Shown here one piece after another: positions 33,881 through 43,543 of a stretch of DNA of 64,000 bases; the first letter of the stretch is position 1, and each line of letters starts with the position of its first letter. The notes below the pieces were generated by a model. The model had not been told where the DNA came from, did not search any database, and saw nothing but the letters and a program-made list of their open reading frames with translations. Both the position numbers and the translations under genes were made by a program. This DNA is from Gp6-AA40 sp036274155. GTDB taxonomy: Bacteria > Acidobacteriota > Vicinamibacteria > Vicinamibacterales > UBA2999. Where the stretch lies: the NCBI GenBank assembly GCA_036274155.1, contig DASUGH010000183.1:12056-76055 (forward strand). The letters are read 5' to 3'.

Positions 33881-36007
33881 ATGACATCCCTGATCCGCGC
33901 CGCCCTTCTGCTCAGCGTCGCTGGTGCCGCGGCCCTTTCGGCCCAGCAGCCCTCCTCGCCGGGATCCACTGGAGAAGACATCCCCGGGGTCACCTTCCGC
34001 GTCGAAGTGAACTACGTCGAGGTGGATGCCTTCGTCACCGATGCCCAGGGCAATCCGGCGACGAATCTCACCGCCGACGATTTCGAGCTGCTCGAGGAAG
34101 GCACGCCGCAGAGCATCGCCTCCTTCGCGATGGTGAACCTGCCGATGGATCGCGTCGAGAAGCCGACCTTCGCATCCGAGCCGGTCGAGCCCGACGCGCG
34201 GACGAACGGTACCAGCGAAGGGCGGATCTATCTGTTCCTCCTCGACGACCTCCACGTGCACCCGGCGCGGGCACCCAGGGTGCGCGCCGCGCTGCGGCAG
34301 TTCGTCGAGCAACACCTCGGGACCAACGATCTTGGCGCCGTCGTCTCGGCGCGCGGAAGCTCCGCCGACTCCCAGGACTTCACGAGCAATCCGCGTCTGC
34401 TGCTCAGAGCGATCGACCGCTTCAGCGGCAAGGTGCCGTTCGACGGGCCGACGGCGACGGTCGTGCTCGGCGAATCACAGCAGACACCCGCCGACCCGAT
34501 CCGTCAGGAGGAGGCGCAGCGCGCACGAACGCTGATGCAGAGCATCAGGAGCCTCGCCGATTTCATGAGCGGCGTCCGCGGCCGGCGCAAGACGATCCTC
34601 CTGGTGAGCGAGGGCGTCGGCTACGACATCTACAACTCGCTCGGCCTTGCCGGCGGCAACGCCGCCGGCATACTCGAGGACAGCGAGAAGGCGGTGGCGG
34701 CGCTGACGCGGGCCAACGTCACCATCTACGCCCTGGATCCGCGAGGCATGCTCGACGTGGAGCGGATCGCCGATCCCACGCGCTCGGAGGCGGAGCAGGT
34801 CAACTTCCGCCGTGCCCAGGACAGCCTGCGAGTACTCGCGGCGGAGACGGGCGGCTTTGCCGCTGTCAACCAGAACGACTTCAGCGCCATGTTCGACCGC
34901 ATCGTGCGCGAGAACAGCACCTACTACATCCTCGGCTATCACCCGTCGAACGAGCGTCGCGACGGAAAATTCCGCAGCGTCGACGTACGGGTCAAGCGGC
35001 CGGGGTTGATGGTCCGTTCGCGCCGCGGGTATCTGGCGCCGCGCGGCAACGCGCCGCGCGAGTCGCCTCGTGCAGGAGGCTCGGCGACCACGGCGGTGGC
35101 GGCAGCCCTCTCGAGCCCTCTGCCGGTCAAGGGCATCCCGATGCGGTTGTCGGCCGTTGCGTTCAAGGGCTCGTCTCAGAAAGCGTCGGTCGAACTGGTG
35201 ATCGAGTTCGATCCCTCGATGCTCGGGTTCACCGAGGTGAACGGCCGGCTCAGCGAGGACGTCGAGGTGATGCACTCGGCCACCGAGCCGGGCGGGAAGG
35301 TCCACTCGCCGATCCGCCACGGGATCAAGCTGCTGTTCAGACCGGAGAGCTTCGAAACGGCCAAGACGCGCGGTGTTCGCGTGCTCTCGCAGATGGAGCT
35401 GGCGCCGGGCCGCTATCAGCTTCGCGCCGCCGTCGGCAACAAGGACGGCGCCACTGGCAGCGTGCTCTACGATCTGGAGATCCCGGATTTTCAGAAAGGC
35501 CGTCTCGAGATGAGCGGACTCTCGGTCGCGTCGGCCACGCAGTCGAGCGTGGCCACGGTGAGGCCGGCGCCGGGCAAATCGCGCGCGACCTTGCCCGGAC
35601 CGATGACCGCCACGCGCGAGTTCGACTCGAGCGACACGCTGGTGCTCTACGGCGAGGTGTACGAGAACGTTTCGAATGCCCCTCCGCACACGATCGACAT
35701 CGTCACGGAGCTCCGCGGCGAGGATGGCCGCGCGATCGCGTCGATGGCGCAGCAGCGTGCATCCACCGAACGGCGGAAGGGGGGCGGCTACGAGTTCACT
35801 TCACAGCTCGAGCTGAAGAACCTCGCGCCGGGGTTGTACGTGATTCACGTGGAAACGCGGTCGAACCATGGCGACCGGCCCACCACAGCGAAGCAGGTCC
35901 GCTTCCGGATCGGTCCGCCGGCGCTCGACGACTGCAAGAGGGGAGGACGTGGATGCCGCGTGGCCGACGGCCACGCCGGCCGGCCCCGATTCAGCGGTCC
36001 GTCGTAG
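33881..36007 (+). CDS. Secreted VWFA-related domain protein
   Basis: 708 residues from the ATG at 33881, the first start that gives a signal peptide (ALLLSVAGAAALSA-Q). The VWFA-related domain characteristic of Acidobacteriota follows: FRVEVNYVEVDAFVTDAQGNP, then LTADDFELLEEG, then IYLFLLDDLHVHPARAPRVRAALRQFV and GRRKTILLVSEGVGYD. After about residue 370 come beta-sandwich-like segments (YYILGYHPSN..., APGRYQLRAAVGNKDG). The MIDAS motif reads LDDLH rather than DxSxS, as is common in this family. Function of the family is unknown; probably extracellular adhesion or assembly. No close operon partner. Confidence 0.88.
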   Translation: MTSLIRAALLLSVAGAAALSAQQPSSPGSTGEDIPGVTFRVEVNYVEVDAFVTDAQGNPATNLTADDFELLEEGTPQSIASFAMVNLPMDRVEKPTFASEPVEPDARTNGTSEGRIYLFLLDDLHVHPARAPRVRAALRQFVEQHLGTNDLGAVVSARGSSADSQDFTSNPRLLLRAIDRFSGKVPFDGPTATVVLGESQQTPADPIRQEEAQRARTLMQSIRSLADFMSGVRGRRKTILLVSEGVGYDIYNSLGLAGGNAAGILEDSEKAVAALTRANVTIYALDPRGMLDVERIADPTRSEAEQVNFRRAQDSLRVLAAETGGFAAVNQNDFSAMFDRIVRENSTYYILGYHPSNERRDGKFRSVDVRVKRPGLMVRSRRGYLAPRGNAPRESPRAGGSATTAVAAALSSPLPVKGIPMRLSAVAFKGSSQKASVELVIEFDPSMLGFTEVNGRLSEDVEVMHSATEPGGKVHSPIRHGIKLLFRPESFETAKTRGVRVLSQMELAPGRYQLRAAVGNKDGATGSVLYDLEIPDFQKGRLEMSGLSVASATQSSVATVRPAPGKSRATLPGPMTATREFDSSDTLVLYGEVYENVSNAPPHTIDIVTELRGEDGRAIASMAQQRASTERRKGGGYEFTSQLELKNLAPGLYVIHVETRSNHGDRPTTAKQVRFRIGPPALDDCKRGGRGCRVADGHAGRPRFSGPS

Positions 36008-36071
36008 CTCGCAACGAGGTGCGACGGCCGTTCCGGCCTTCCACGACAGACCTCCAATCCCAGGCCGGCCG

Positions 36072-36239
36072 CTAGCCGCTCCGCCGTCGGTCGGCCAGCC
36101 AGTGGACACTGACTGGACCAAGCTGACGCAGCGGAAGCCACGGGTCCCGCTGCCGGCGCAGGCGTCGGCGGACGATCGCGTAGGCCAACAGCGCGAACGA
36201 AACGGTCGTCAAAGCTGACAGGGTGATGGAGCTGGGCAT
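36072..36239 (-). CDS. Possible small single-pass membrane protein
   Basis: A 55-residue frame from the ATG at 36239: one membrane helix (ITLSALTTVSFALLAYAIV) then a basic stretch and DPWLPLRQLGPVSVHWLADRR, which looks like a conserved cytoplasmic tail. No obvious Shine-Dalgarno. It occupies the otherwise empty 240-bp gap between two rightward genes. Could be a chance frame. Confidence 0.4.
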   Translation of the reverse strand: MPSSITLSALTTVSFALLAYAIVRRRLRRQRDPWLPLRQLGPVSVHWLADRRRSG

Positions 36240-36250
36240 GGCACGACCAT

Positions 36251-38452
36251 GTGAAGCAGGGATTGTTCGGACGCGATTCGGAAGGCATATCGGATTCAAC
36301 GACCGTGAGGATTAGAGGGCCGCTCCGGTTCGCGGCAATCGCGATCGTCCTCGCGGCGCTCGTTTCCGCAACGGCTGCGGTCGGGCTGGCTCAACCTCAG
36401 CCGGCGGCGGCAAGTGGTGTGGTGCCGCTGCGCGGACGGGTGTTGGTAGACGACCGCTCCACCCCGGTTCGCCAGGCGCGTGTGACAGTTCTGGTCGGCG
36501 GCCGTTCCTGGGGGCCGGTGTTCACCGATGATCAGGGACGCTTCGAGATCACCGTACCTGACGCCGGGACGTCCTCGATCTTCATCGTGAAGACCGGCTT
36601 CGTGCCGGCGGTCTCGCGCGGCCCATTCAAGTCCGCGGAACCACTCGACCTGTTCGTGTCGCGAAGCGCAGTCCTGTCCGGCCGTGTCGTCGATAGCGCC
36701 GGCAGGCCGGTGGTCAGCGTTGAGGTTCGGGCGCGGCGACAGGGCGGAACGGCAAAGTCGCCGCCCGACGCTGTCACCCGGACGAACGACCTCGGCGAAT
36801 TTCGACTTCCGAGGCTCGCCGCGGGCGAGTACGTCCTGAGAACCGACGGCAGACCGGAAGTCTCCATGACGCCAGCCGCTCTGAGTTCCATTGCGCCGGA
36901 ACAACAGCGGCCCGACCTGCCCACGTCGAGCCCGGTTGCCGTAGCAGCGCGCTCGGGACAGGAGAGCGACGTCACGCTCGTGTTTCAGGAGGGAGCCGTC
37001 ATTCTGCCGTATGCGGAAGTGGGCGGATTGGTGACAGGCCGGATGATCGACGAGTTCGGCGAACCGGTCCAGGGGCTGAACGTGCAGCTCTGGCAGGTCT
37101 ACTTCGAAAACGGACAGCGCGCGTTGAAACCGGCCGGACCCGTGTCGCTCACCGACGATCGCGGCCAGTACCGGCTCTTCCACGTCCCGCCAGGGCGGTA
37201 TCTGGTAGCGGCCACCGACGACTCCTGGCGAGCAGCCGGAGCGCAACCGAGCGAATTCCTGCCTCTCTATTACCCTGGCCGCACGGCACCTGCCGACGCC
37301 TTTCCCATACAGGTCGAGCCGAGGCAGCAGCTGACCGGCGTCGACATGGTCGTCACATGGCTGAGCGGTGCGCGGATTTTCGGGAACGCAATCGATTCTC
37401 TGGGGCGGCCCCTGAAGAGCCAGGTGATTCTGCGTCATTCGGCCAGGAACGGCATCGCAACGCCGCCGCCGCGGACGACGGCGGTCAGACCAGACGGCAC
37501 GTTCGAGTTCCTCAACGTGCCGTCAGGTTCGTACGTCCTTCGCGGCTCTGCGCAGTCGGAAGCCGATGCGGCGCTGCAGGCCGCCATGGATGCCGTGCTC
37601 AAGGAGACGCTGGCGAAGTCGGGACGCCTGTCGGACGTGCCCAATCTCACGATCGATCCTGAAACGCGATCCCGCATGCGTCCATCGGAGTCGGCGGTCC
37701 TTCAGATAACGGTAGACCGCTCCGACGCGGGACCTCTCACCTTGCGGACGGCTCCAACCGCAACCGTTCGAGGCCGCATCGTGTTCGAAGGCAGTCCCGC
37801 CATGGCCAGCACGCAGACATCGGAGTTCTCCGTGCGGGCGTTTGCAGCGAATCAGGATTTTGCGACCGGGATCGCCGCCTCGCTACAGGTAGCGGCGGCG
37901 GCAATCGACGGCCAGCGCGTCGCGACGGCTGCGGCAGACACCCGCGGCTCGACCTTCGAGATGACCGGGGTGAGCGGCCCGATCCGTATCGGTCTCGCGA
38001 CCGCACCGCCCGGGTGGTGGCTCAAGTCAGCCTTCGTCGGCGCCATCAACGCCGCGGAGGAGCCGGTCACGTTCACCTCTGTGGATTCGCGCGGCGACGT
38101 CGAGATCGTGCTCGCGGATACCGCCGCCACCATCACCGGATCCGCAGTGGACGAGAGCGGACGCGCAGTGGCAGAGTCGTGGGTCATCGTCATGGCGGTC
38201 GATCGCGGTCTATGGTTCGCGGGCTCTCCGTACGTTAAGGCTACGCTCAGCAACCAGACGGGGCGCTTCACCATCGCCTCGCTGCCGCCCGGCGAGTACT
38301 GGATCGCTGCAGTCGACGTCGTCGAGGGCGATACAACGTCGGGAGAGTGGCAGCAGCCCGAGCTGCTCGACTCCCTCGCGGTCAGTGCGCGCAAGGTCGC
38401 GCTCGGTGAAAGGCAGCGACTGGAACAACGCGTCGTTCGGACCAGGAGATAG
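36251..38452 (+). CDS. Secreted protein with multiple carboxypeptidase-regulatory (CnaB-like) domains
   Basis: Up to 733 residues; the GTG at 36251 and a GTG at 36305 are both possible starts, the second directly preceding the signal segment (RFAAIAIVLAALVSATAAVGLA-Q). Repeated beta-sandwich modules with the typical turn pattern are seen: LRGRVLVDDRSTPVRQARVTV ... TDDQGRFEITVPDAG, then LSGRVVDSAGRPVVSVEVRA ... TNDLGEFRLPRLAAGEYVL, VTGRMIDEFGEPVQGLNVQL ... RGQYRLFHVPPGRYLVAAT, and ITGSAVDESGRAVAESWVIV ... TGRFTIASLPPGEYWIAAV. It has no catalytic domain. Such proteins are frequent in Acidobacteriota and are thought to be structural or carbohydrate-associated. Role unknown. Confidence 0.85.
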   Translation: MKQGLFGRDSEGISDSTTVRIRGPLRFAAIAIVLAALVSATAAVGLAQPQPAAASGVVPLRGRVLVDDRSTPVRQARVTVLVGGRSWGPVFTDDQGRFEITVPDAGTSSIFIVKTGFVPAVSRGPFKSAEPLDLFVSRSAVLSGRVVDSAGRPVVSVEVRARRQGGTAKSPPDAVTRTNDLGEFRLPRLAAGEYVLRTDGRPEVSMTPAALSSIAPEQQRPDLPTSSPVAVAARSGQESDVTLVFQEGAVILPYAEVGGLVTGRMIDEFGEPVQGLNVQLWQVYFENGQRALKPAGPVSLTDDRGQYRLFHVPPGRYLVAATDDSWRAAGAQPSEFLPLYYPGRTAPADAFPIQVEPRQQLTGVDMVVTWLSGARIFGNAIDSLGRPLKSQVILRHSARNGIATPPPRTTAVRPDGTFEFLNVPSGSYVLRGSAQSEADAALQAAMDAVLKETLAKSGRLSDVPNLTIDPETRSRMRPSESAVLQITVDRSDAGPLTLRTAPTATVRGRIVFEGSPAMASTQTSEFSVRAFAANQDFATGIAASLQVAAAAIDGQRVATAAADTRGSTFEMTGVSGPIRIGLATAPPGWWLKSAFVGAINAAEEPVTFTSVDSRGDVEIVLADTAATITGSAVDESGRAVAESWVIVMAVDRGLWFAGSPYVKATLSNQTGRFTIASLPPGEYWIAAVDVVEGDTTSGEWQQPELLDSLAVSARKVALGERQRLEQRVVRTRR

Positions 38453-38550
38453 CCGTCCGGCTTCAGCGGGACCTTGCGCCCGAGGAACCCTGACGATTTC
38501 TTCGCCGATGAACGTGACACGATGGCGAGCGGTATGCAACAACGCGTCGC

Positions 38551-39240
38551 GTGCCTGGCCATCGGGTCCCGGTGTGGCCAATCCTGCTCTTTGTTGCCAC
38601 CGTGGCGGCCTGTGGGTTCTCGGGTGCTACACAGCTGGCCGGCCCCGACGCCACGCGATGCGCCGTGACGCTCGGCGGGAGCAACGCGCTGGCGGCGACG
38701 CAGACACAAGCCGCGCTGCAGGTCTCCACCTCACGGGACTGCGCGTGGAGCGCGGCCAGCAATCAATCGTGGCTGAGCGTCGCGCCCGGCAACGGTCAGG
38801 GAGACGCGACCGTCTCGCTGACGGCCATCGCCAACCCAGCCTCGTCAGCACGCGTCGCCGTGGTAACGGTCAACAATACCGGGTGGACTCTGACCCAGAG
38901 TGGCGCGGCGGCTGTCACACCGGCGGCAACGCCTGAGGGTACGACTTCCCCGCCGCCGCCCGCCGTGGGATCGCCACCCGCATCTCAACCGCCACCCCCG
39001 CAGACTGGCCCGGCGCCGGCCCAGCCACCGAATGCGACACCACCCGCCTCACCGCCGCCGAACCCTGGACCAGCCACTCCTCCGGCCGGCAACGGCGAGG
39101 ACAACGGCGGCAATGGCAACGGCGGCAATGGCAACAGCGGCAACGGAAACGGTGGGAACGGTAACGGCGGCAACGGTCAGGGCAACGGGAATGGCAACGG
39201 CAACGGAACCGGGAACGGAAACTCTGGACAGGGGAAATAA
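38551..39240 (+). CDS. BACON lipoprotein with Pro-rich linker and Gly/Asn repeat tail
   Basis: 229 residues from a GTG. The lipobox is VATVAAC-G (Cys about 21). One BACON-like module covers residues 35-118 (CAWSAASNQSWLSVAPGNGQGDATV). A proline-rich linker (about 125-180) follows, and then a tail of about 50 residues made almost only of Gly and Asn (NGNGGNG pattern) ending SGQGK. The layout suggests a surface-exposed binding module on a flexible stalk. It is the third BACON protein in the window. The GN tail is coded by a low-complexity tract, so its length may vary. Confidence 0.8.
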   Translation: MPGHRVPVWPILLFVATVAACGFSGATQLAGPDATRCAVTLGGSNALAATQTQAALQVSTSRDCAWSAASNQSWLSVAPGNGQGDATVSLTAIANPASSARVAVVTVNNTGWTLTQSGAAAVTPAATPEGTTSPPPPAVGSPPASQPPPPQTGPAPAQPPNATPPASPPPNPGPATPPAGNGEDNGGNGNGGNGNSGNGNGGNGNGGNGQGNGNGNGNGTGNGNSGQGK

Positions 39241-39291
39241 CGGCGCGCGGCTTCGCGTCGGCCAGCCCGACCAGCGTTAGACTTGGCAGAC

Positions 39292-39885
39292 ATGTCCAAG
39301 GCGCCGCCGAAAGCGCTCGACGACACCGCCCCGACGATCGAAACGCGAATCGGCATGGAAGTAAAGCGCATGCGGGAGCGGGCCGGACTGTCGCTGCGCG
39401 CTTTTGCAGACCGCGCGGGGTTCTCGCCGAGCTTCATCTCACAGCTTGAAAACGGCCAGGTGTCTCCTTCGATTGCTTCACTCGAGAAGATCGCCGCCCA
39501 GTTGAACATGACGGTGAAGGACTTCTTCGCCGTGTCCAGCGGGCACGACACGCCTGTCATCCGCGCCGCAGACCGCCCGACGTTTCGCAGTTCCTGGTCG
39601 AAGGCCCAGGTTGCGGCGCTCACGTCGATGGGCAAGGGGCATGCGCTCGAAGCGCTGATGGTGACGCTCGAACCGGGTGGCGAGAGCGCCAAGCATCCGT
39701 CGCCCATGCGATACGAGCAGTTCGCGATCGTCTTCTCCGGCGCACTCGAGCTCACGCTCGGCGACGAGACACTCGCGCTCGCCGCCGGCGATGCCGTACA
39801 GATTGCCGCGGGCCTCAATCACCGCTGGGTCAACCGTCAGCGCCGCGCGGCGCAGGTCGTCCTCGTCTCCCGCCGCCTCGACTAG
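39292..39885 (+). CDS. XRE-family transcriptional regulator with C-terminal cupin
   Basis: About 197 residues. The N-terminal helix-turn-helix (residues 15-75) reads GMEVKRMRERAGLSLRAFADRAGFSPSFISQLENGQVSPSIASLEKIA, a canonical XRE/SutR-type domain. The C-terminal cupin (about 110-195) includes EQFAIVFSGALELTLGDETLALAAGDAVQIAAGLNHRWVN. Such two-domain regulators usually control a nearby metabolic gene in response to a small ligand bound by the cupin. The neighbours (BACON lipoprotein upstream, SGNH membrane protein downstream) give no clear target. A TTG at 39283 is an alternative start. Confidence 0.92.
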   Translation: MSKAPPKALDDTAPTIETRIGMEVKRMRERAGLSLRAFADRAGFSPSFISQLENGQVSPSIASLEKIAAQLNMTVKDFFAVSSGHDTPVIRAADRPTFRSSWSKAQVAALTSMGKGHALEALMVTLEPGGESAKHPSPMRYEQFAIVFSGALELTLGDETLALAAGDAVQIAAGLNHRWVNRQRRAAQVVLVSRRLD

Positions 39886-40080
39886 TCGCACGACACGTCG
39901 GCAGCCATCCGCGGCGCTGCGGCGTGTTCAGCCCTGCTTTACAACCGTCTTGAATTGGTGAACACTTGCCCGAGGGGCCATCGACACGTCGAAGGAGTCG
40001 CCAGGAGCCGATGACGACCGGTCGCCCGGCGCTGGTGCGGGCTCCGCCGCAGTAGCGCAGCGGGCAAGGCCGAGGACCTC

Positions 40081-41658
40081 ATGGACAGCGGTCGTCAGCG
40101 CCAGAACACCACAGAGGGTCGGCAGACGGTTCTCCAGCGGCGGCTCGACCTCGTAACACGCTGGATGTCGGTTGCCGGCGCGCTGTTCGCGATGTCGATC
40201 GTCGCGCGTTCGGTGTACCTGGGCGTTTCCGGCCTCGCCAGACTCGATACCGCGTTCAACGCCGCCATCTACTTCGGCCTGCCCCTCTGCCTGGCGGCGG
40301 GCCTGCTGAGCGCGCTGTGGCTGCGTCCTGTCCAACGCGCGCGGCTGTTGATGATTTGCGCCTCTGCGGGCATCGCTGTCTATAGCCTCGAACTGATCCT
40401 GCAGGTCTTGACGCCGATCACCCGGCCGCGGATGGCCATGAGCACCGTCTACCAGGCGGCCGACAGGGCTCGGGTCGCGGCGCGGCTGGCAACACAATTC
40501 GGCGTGGACGTCGACAGTCGCACCCCAGAAGAAGTCCTGCGCGACCTGCGAATGAAGGATGCTTCCGCGAGTCCGGTTCTGACGCCCGCCAACAACCTGT
40601 TTCAGCGCGGTGCGGATGGTGTCATCACCTCGTCTGCGCGCGTCGACGGCCTGGAAGTGATGCCGCTGGCGGGGCTATCCAACCGGACGACACTCCTCTG
40701 CAACGAGAACGGGTCCTGGGTGCACTACCGCGCCGATCGTCATGGGTTCAACAACCCTGATGACGTCTGGCGGTCGAGCGAGCTCGAGATTGCCGTGCTG
40801 GGAGACTCCTTCGCACACGGTTACTGCGTCCCGCAATCACAGTCGTTTGCAGGCGTCATTCAGCGCCACCAGCCGAAGACACTCAATCTGGGAGTTGCCG
40901 GTGACGGTCCACTGCTGATGCTCGCCACGCTCACCGAATATCTTCCCGCGTCTCGACCAAAGGTCGTACTCTGGAGCTATTTCGAGGGAAACGATCTCGA
41001 GAACCTCCAGGCCGAACGGCGAAGCGCACTGCTGTCGAACTATCTCGTCGAAGGGTTTCGCCAGGCCGCCCTTCGCAATCAGGATGCGCTCGATCGAGCG
41101 CTCCTTGCCGGGATGCCCGAAGCCGAGGCCGCCGCCGAGGACGCAGCCCGCGCGGACGTGTGGAACACGGCCACGTACACGGCATTCTCTTTCGTCAAGC
41201 TCACCGCCGTGCGGCTCCGGCTGGGTCTGATTCGTCCGACCAATCGCGAGGAGATCGACGCCGCAGCCGACTTCGAGACGGCCAACCTCGAAACGTTCCG
41301 CCTCATACTGCAGACGGCGCAGCAGCGTACTGCGTCCTGGGGCGGCCAGCTCTATTTCGTGTATCTCCCGAACTGGGAGCGTTACACCGCTCGCTACCGG
41401 GCGCGCGGCAACAACAAACGCGACGTCGTGCTCGCCATGGCACGCGAGCTGGACATGCCGGTCATCGACATCGATCCGGTTTTTCGGTCGTCGGGCGACC
41501 CGCTTGCGCTCTTTCCGTTCCGCCTCGTCGGCCATTACACGGAGGCGGGTCATCAGCTCGTCGCCGAGGCCATCATGCGCAGACTGGCGGCACCCGAGCC
41601 GGCGCGCGGCACGCTGGTGAACAGCGGCGGCGCCGGCTTCTCGCGCACCGCCTTCTGA
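40081..41658 (+). CDS. Membrane-anchored SGNH/GDSL-like hydrolase
   Basis: 525 residues. Three hydrophobic segments lie in residues 28-110, then an extracytoplasmic domain. The SGNH blocks are visible: VLGDSFAHGYC with Ser243, a Gly in NLGVAGDGPL, the Asn of FEGNDLEN, and a C-terminal GHYTEAGH with His485/His491. Related proteins (AlgX/PatB-type or SGNH-hydrolase) O-acetylate or deacetylate polysaccharides at the envelope. The intergenic region upstream is 195 bp. Its 3' end nearly touches the convergent M56 gene. Whether it transfers or removes acetyl groups cannot be told. Confidence 0.82.
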   Translation: MDSGRQRQNTTEGRQTVLQRRLDLVTRWMSVAGALFAMSIVARSVYLGVSGLARLDTAFNAAIYFGLPLCLAAGLLSALWLRPVQRARLLMICASAGIAVYSLELILQVLTPITRPRMAMSTVYQAADRARVAARLATQFGVDVDSRTPEEVLRDLRMKDASASPVLTPANNLFQRGADGVITSSARVDGLEVMPLAGLSNRTTLLCNENGSWVHYRADRHGFNNPDDVWRSSELEIAVLGDSFAHGYCVPQSQSFAGVIQRHQPKTLNLGVAGDGPLLMLATLTEYLPASRPKVVLWSYFEGNDLENLQAERRSALLSNYLVEGFRQAALRNQDALDRALLAGMPEAEAAAEDAARADVWNTATYTAFSFVKLTAVRLRLGLIRPTNREEIDAAADFETANLETFRLILQTAQQRTASWGGQLYFVYLPNWERYTARYRARGNNKRDVVLAMARELDMPVIDIDPVFRSSGDPLALFPFRLVGHYTEAGHQLVAEAIMRRLAAPEPARGTLVNSGGAGFSRTAF

Positions 41659-41662
41659 GGCG

Positions 41663-43543
41663 CTACGTCCGCCGATAGACGACGTTGATCATGACGTTGA
41701 CGGCAGTTGGTTCTCCGTTGAGCAGTGCCGGCATGTACGTCCACTGACGGACGGCATCGAGCGCCGATTCGGTGAACTCCGCCGGAGGTGAGCCGTCCGA
41801 TCCGGCGCGTCTCACTCCGCTGATAGCGCCGTCGACATCAACATGGCCGACCAGGATGACGGCCACCTGGGGCGATGGCAGCGCCATCTCCGGGCAAACC
41901 GGGGTTGCGCCGGTGATTCGCGCCGCAGCGCGAACAACGCCGCCGACCCGCACCGGGAGCCCGCTCCTCGCCTGCTGCGCCGACAGCACCGGGAAGATTG
42001 CCTGAAGCGCGCGATTCCAGACCTGACCGAGCAGGCCGGGCCTGGCGTCGACGGTCGACTGCGGCACCGTGTTCCCACGCCGCGACGGCGCGGCGGCCGC
42101 GACTATCACGGAGCAGCTCACAGTGACTGTCTGCTCCTGTGTTGCGAGCGACAGCGTGATGACCCGCTCCGCCAGGCCATCCGAAAGCGGTACGACGCTG
42201 GTGACGGTCGCAAAGCCGGGCAGGCTCGCCGCCAGCTCGTAACGGCCCGGCCGAAGGGCGGGAAATGCAAATCTGCCATTGGGGTCAGTGACCGTGCTGA
42301 ACTGGAGGCCGAGCTTCGGATCGATAAGCGTCAACGCCGCCCCCGGCAGCACTGCGCCGCTCGAATCGAGCACCGTGCCACCGACCGACGTCGGTACTGC
42401 CTGCGCGGCCATCGCTGCAGCAATCGGCGCGACCGGTTGCTTCGGTCGCGTTGGTTTGACCGGGCTCACGACCGCGTCAGACGATTGCACTGTTGCCGCC
42501 GCAGGGACGGCGAGCACCACGTCGCCACGAGGCGCCACGCCGACGATTGGCAAATCGGACGGGGGGCCGACACCCGCCGCCGCGAGCGGGACGATCACGG
42601 CGAGGCCGGCCAACACGGCGCCCGCCCAGGCGAGGCGCGTGCACGGCTGACGATTGCGCTGCCGGGTGAGCATGGCAGATATCCTCCCTTCGAGCGTTGA
42701 GTGGTGTGCGATCGAAGCCGAGACCCAGGCGTGGCGTGCGCCGGTGACGTGCTTCGCCACGCCGAGCAGGTGCGAGGCGTACTCAGTTGCCTCCACCCCT
42801 TTGCCCAGCACCGCATCGTCGCAGGCGTGCTCGCTCTCGTGACGCAAACGGCGGCAGCAGAGCCAGACGAGCGGGTTGAACCAGTGAAGGATGCGCAGGA
42901 CTTCTCCTGCGAGCTGGATCGCCCCATCCCATCTGCGCACATGCGCGAGCTCGTGGGCCAGGACGATGCGGCGCCGATCGTCGCTCCACGACGCGACACC
43001 CACAGGCAGGATGATCGCCGGCCGCAGCACGCCGCAGACGACGAGCAGCGATGGATCGTCGCTCTGCAGGAGGATGACCGGCCGCCGAATCGCGGAAGCG
43101 TGTAACAGCTCGTCAGCCGTCTCGCGCCAGGGGCCTGACCGCAGCGGGACACAACGGGCGGTGAGTCTGGCCAGCCGCCTCAGATCGATGAGCAGTCCCG
43201 CCAGCGTCAGCGTCGCACCGAGCAGCCAGATCGCCGCCGCAAGCGTTGCCCAGGGGAAAGGCGGCGCAGCCTGCGGCGCAGAGCTCGTATAGGCGACCGC
43301 GGCCTCTGCGGCCGGCGTCGCGGTCACGCCGGACGACACGGGAGCGACATCGGGGTCCCAGTCGAGAAGCGGCAACGGCGGCAGAAAGCGCTCGAGCGAC
43401 GGCACGATCAGCGCCGCGAGGATGGCGACGGTGAGGACCGCGTGACGGTGCGCCGCGGAGCAGCGCCGCATCGCGGCGGCGGCGGCCAGCGCGAGGGCGA
43501 TGACGATCGTCACATCGACGACGCTCGCCAGGAGAACGGTCAT
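41663..43543 (-). CDS. M56 (BlaR1-type) membrane metallopeptidase fused to CnaB and TonB C-terminal domains
   Basis: 626 residues. Membrane helices are at about 5-25, 35-50 and 100-120; the zinc-peptidase motif HELAH is at 197-201 with the third-ligand segment RHESEHACDD near 228-237, and another helix around 310-325. In place of the beta-lactam sensor domain of BlaR1 there is a carboxypeptidase-regulatory domain (about 393-480) and a TonB C-terminal domain (about 535-626, with EFTESALDAVRQWTYMPALLNGEP). The gene overlaps blaI by four bases. Known M56 action is to inactivate the BlaI repressor. The extra domains suggest that it contacts outer-membrane or periplasmic partners. Confidence 0.9.
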   Translation of the reverse strand: MTVLLASVVDVTIVIALALAAAAAMRRCSAAHRHAVLTVAILAALIVPSLERFLPPLPLLDWDPDVAPVSSGVTATPAAEAAVAYTSSAPQAAPPFPWATLAAAIWLLGATLTLAGLLIDLRRLARLTARCVPLRSGPWRETADELLHASAIRRPVILLQSDDPSLLVVCGVLRPAIILPVGVASWSDDRRRIVLAHELAHVRRWDGAIQLAGEVLRILHWFNPLVWLCCRRLRHESEHACDDAVLGKGVEATEYASHLLGVAKHVTGARHAWVSASIAHHSTLEGRISAMLTRQRNRQPCTRLAWAGAVLAGLAVIVPLAAAGVGPPSDLPIVGVAPRGDVVLAVPAAATVQSSDAVVSPVKPTRPKQPVAPIAAAMAAQAVPTSVGGTVLDSSGAVLPGAALTLIDPKLGLQFSTVTDPNGRFAFPALRPGRYELAASLPGFATVTSVVPLSDGLAERVITLSLATQEQTVTVSCSVIVAAAAPSRRGNTVPQSTVDARPGLLGQVWNRALQAIFPVLSAQQARSGLPVRVGGVVRAAARITGATPVCPEMALPSPQVAVILVGHVDVDGAISGVRRAGSDGSPPAEFTESALDAVRQWTYMPALLNGEPTAVNVMINVVYRRT

